From Chytridium lagenaria (lineage: Eukaryota > Chytridiomycota > Chytridiomycetes > Chytridiales > Chytridiaceae), in NCBI GenBank assembly GCA_025449115.1, contig JAHLKC010000132.1, positions 1 through 64,000 of the forward strand: a DNA stretch of 64,000 nucleotides, read 5' to 3'. A program made the position numbers and the translations under genes. This document shows, piece by piece, positions 63,901-64,000 of this stretch (its first letter is position 1; each line of letters opens with the position of its first letter). The notes under the pieces were generated by a model. The model was not told the DNA's origin, did no database searches, and saw only the letters and a program-made list of their open reading frames with translations.

Positions 63901-64000
63901 TTTTGGGAAGGTTTTATGGACATATTCCAGACATGGTGACGGATTGTAGATTGGGGACGAAGTTTGAGGGTAAGGGGAGTTGGGGAAAGGGGCATTTTCA
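60996..64000 (+). CDS. Clr2-family transcription-silencing protein, copy 2 (runs off the window)
   Basis: This gene follows copy 1 by 166 bases and shares its plan. The ATG at 60996 gives MVKKKVVLSEVPVPTERRHT. Silencing-domain pieces are spread over short exons: CDRYIYGHPKG (near 61558), then FRSSTEFITHILFL and NCRCVLC. A charged linker holds an AT-hook, GRGRPKKD (near 62090). The Clr2 C-terminal domain has YRCNDVVWIKAMMSLPSYPK, NILWPCVVREVF, DPLLIEYVRAVVSAKHHAFT and MGAEVIHLGDIVRVRSS. The core GDIVRV corresponds to GDIIVT in copy 1. The end is missing beyond 64000. The G-rich stretch near 62009-62016 hides a frame change, because the neighbouring frame carries KPAKQGGARRSKKIAAVEPE. The two copies differ greatly in sequence, so this is an old duplication. 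Confidence 0.72.

Overview
The window is nuclear DNA from a fungus. Evidence for this is the dense run of short spliced introns (about 50-120 bases, GTRAGT donors, YAG acceptors) and the gene set: TFIID subunit TAF9, KTI12, a TEY-type cell-integrity MAP kinase, DBP9 and the heterochromatin silencing protein Clr2. Complex I is present (NDUFB2-like), so it is not a Saccharomyces-type yeast. Intron density, gene spacing and two Clr2-family genes fit a filamentous, perhaps basidiomycete-like fungus, but I cannot place it further. There are no operons, CRISPR arrays, rRNA genes, tRNA genes I could recognise, or intact transposons.

Layout. 0-7 kb: TAF9 (+), an unnamed RPA70-C-like zinc-ribbon/OB protein (-), an RNF126-like RING-H2 ubiquitin ligase (+) and a MATH-BTB adaptor (+). 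8-17 kb: a Ser-rich protein, KTI12, an Slt2/Mpk1-type MAP kinase and ETF-ubiquinone oxidoreductase (all +). 17-23 kb: NDUFB2-like (-), a universal stress protein (+) and a very long disordered protein region (-). 23-30 kb: an M1 aminopeptidase (-), divergent from a beta-lactamase-fold protein (+) that has lost its catalytic motifs. 30-38 kb: a mucin-like single-pass membrane protein (+), a disordered basic/Ser protein (-), the DEAD-box helicase DBP9 (+) and an NAD(P)-binding Rossmann protein (-). 38-46 kb: three unrecognised genes, two of which end in a similar small cysteine cluster. 47-51 kb: a GhrA-type D-2-hydroxyacid dehydrogenase (-), head-to-head with a ZNRD2/p27-like zinc-ribbon protein (+), then a CoA-type Nudix hydrolase (-). 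53-57 kb: a DUF2236/mpaB-type oxygenase (+) and a 1-Cys peroxiredoxin (-). 57-64 kb: two tandem Clr2-family silencing genes (+), the second running off the end.

Most genes are unlinked housekeeping genes. Common themes are ubiquitin signalling (RING, MATH-BTB), respiration and redox (ETF-QO, NDUFB2, peroxiredoxin) and chromatin (TAF9, the Clr2 pair). The main technical point is that almost every conserved gene is broken by one or more single-base length changes, mostly at mononucleotide runs, and reading resumes perfectly after each. This looks like uncorrected homopolymer error in the assembly rather than decay, so the gene models below bridge these points. The most interesting biology is the tandem Clr2 pair, the catalytically empty beta-lactamase-fold protein, and the two unknown genes with matching cysteine tails.
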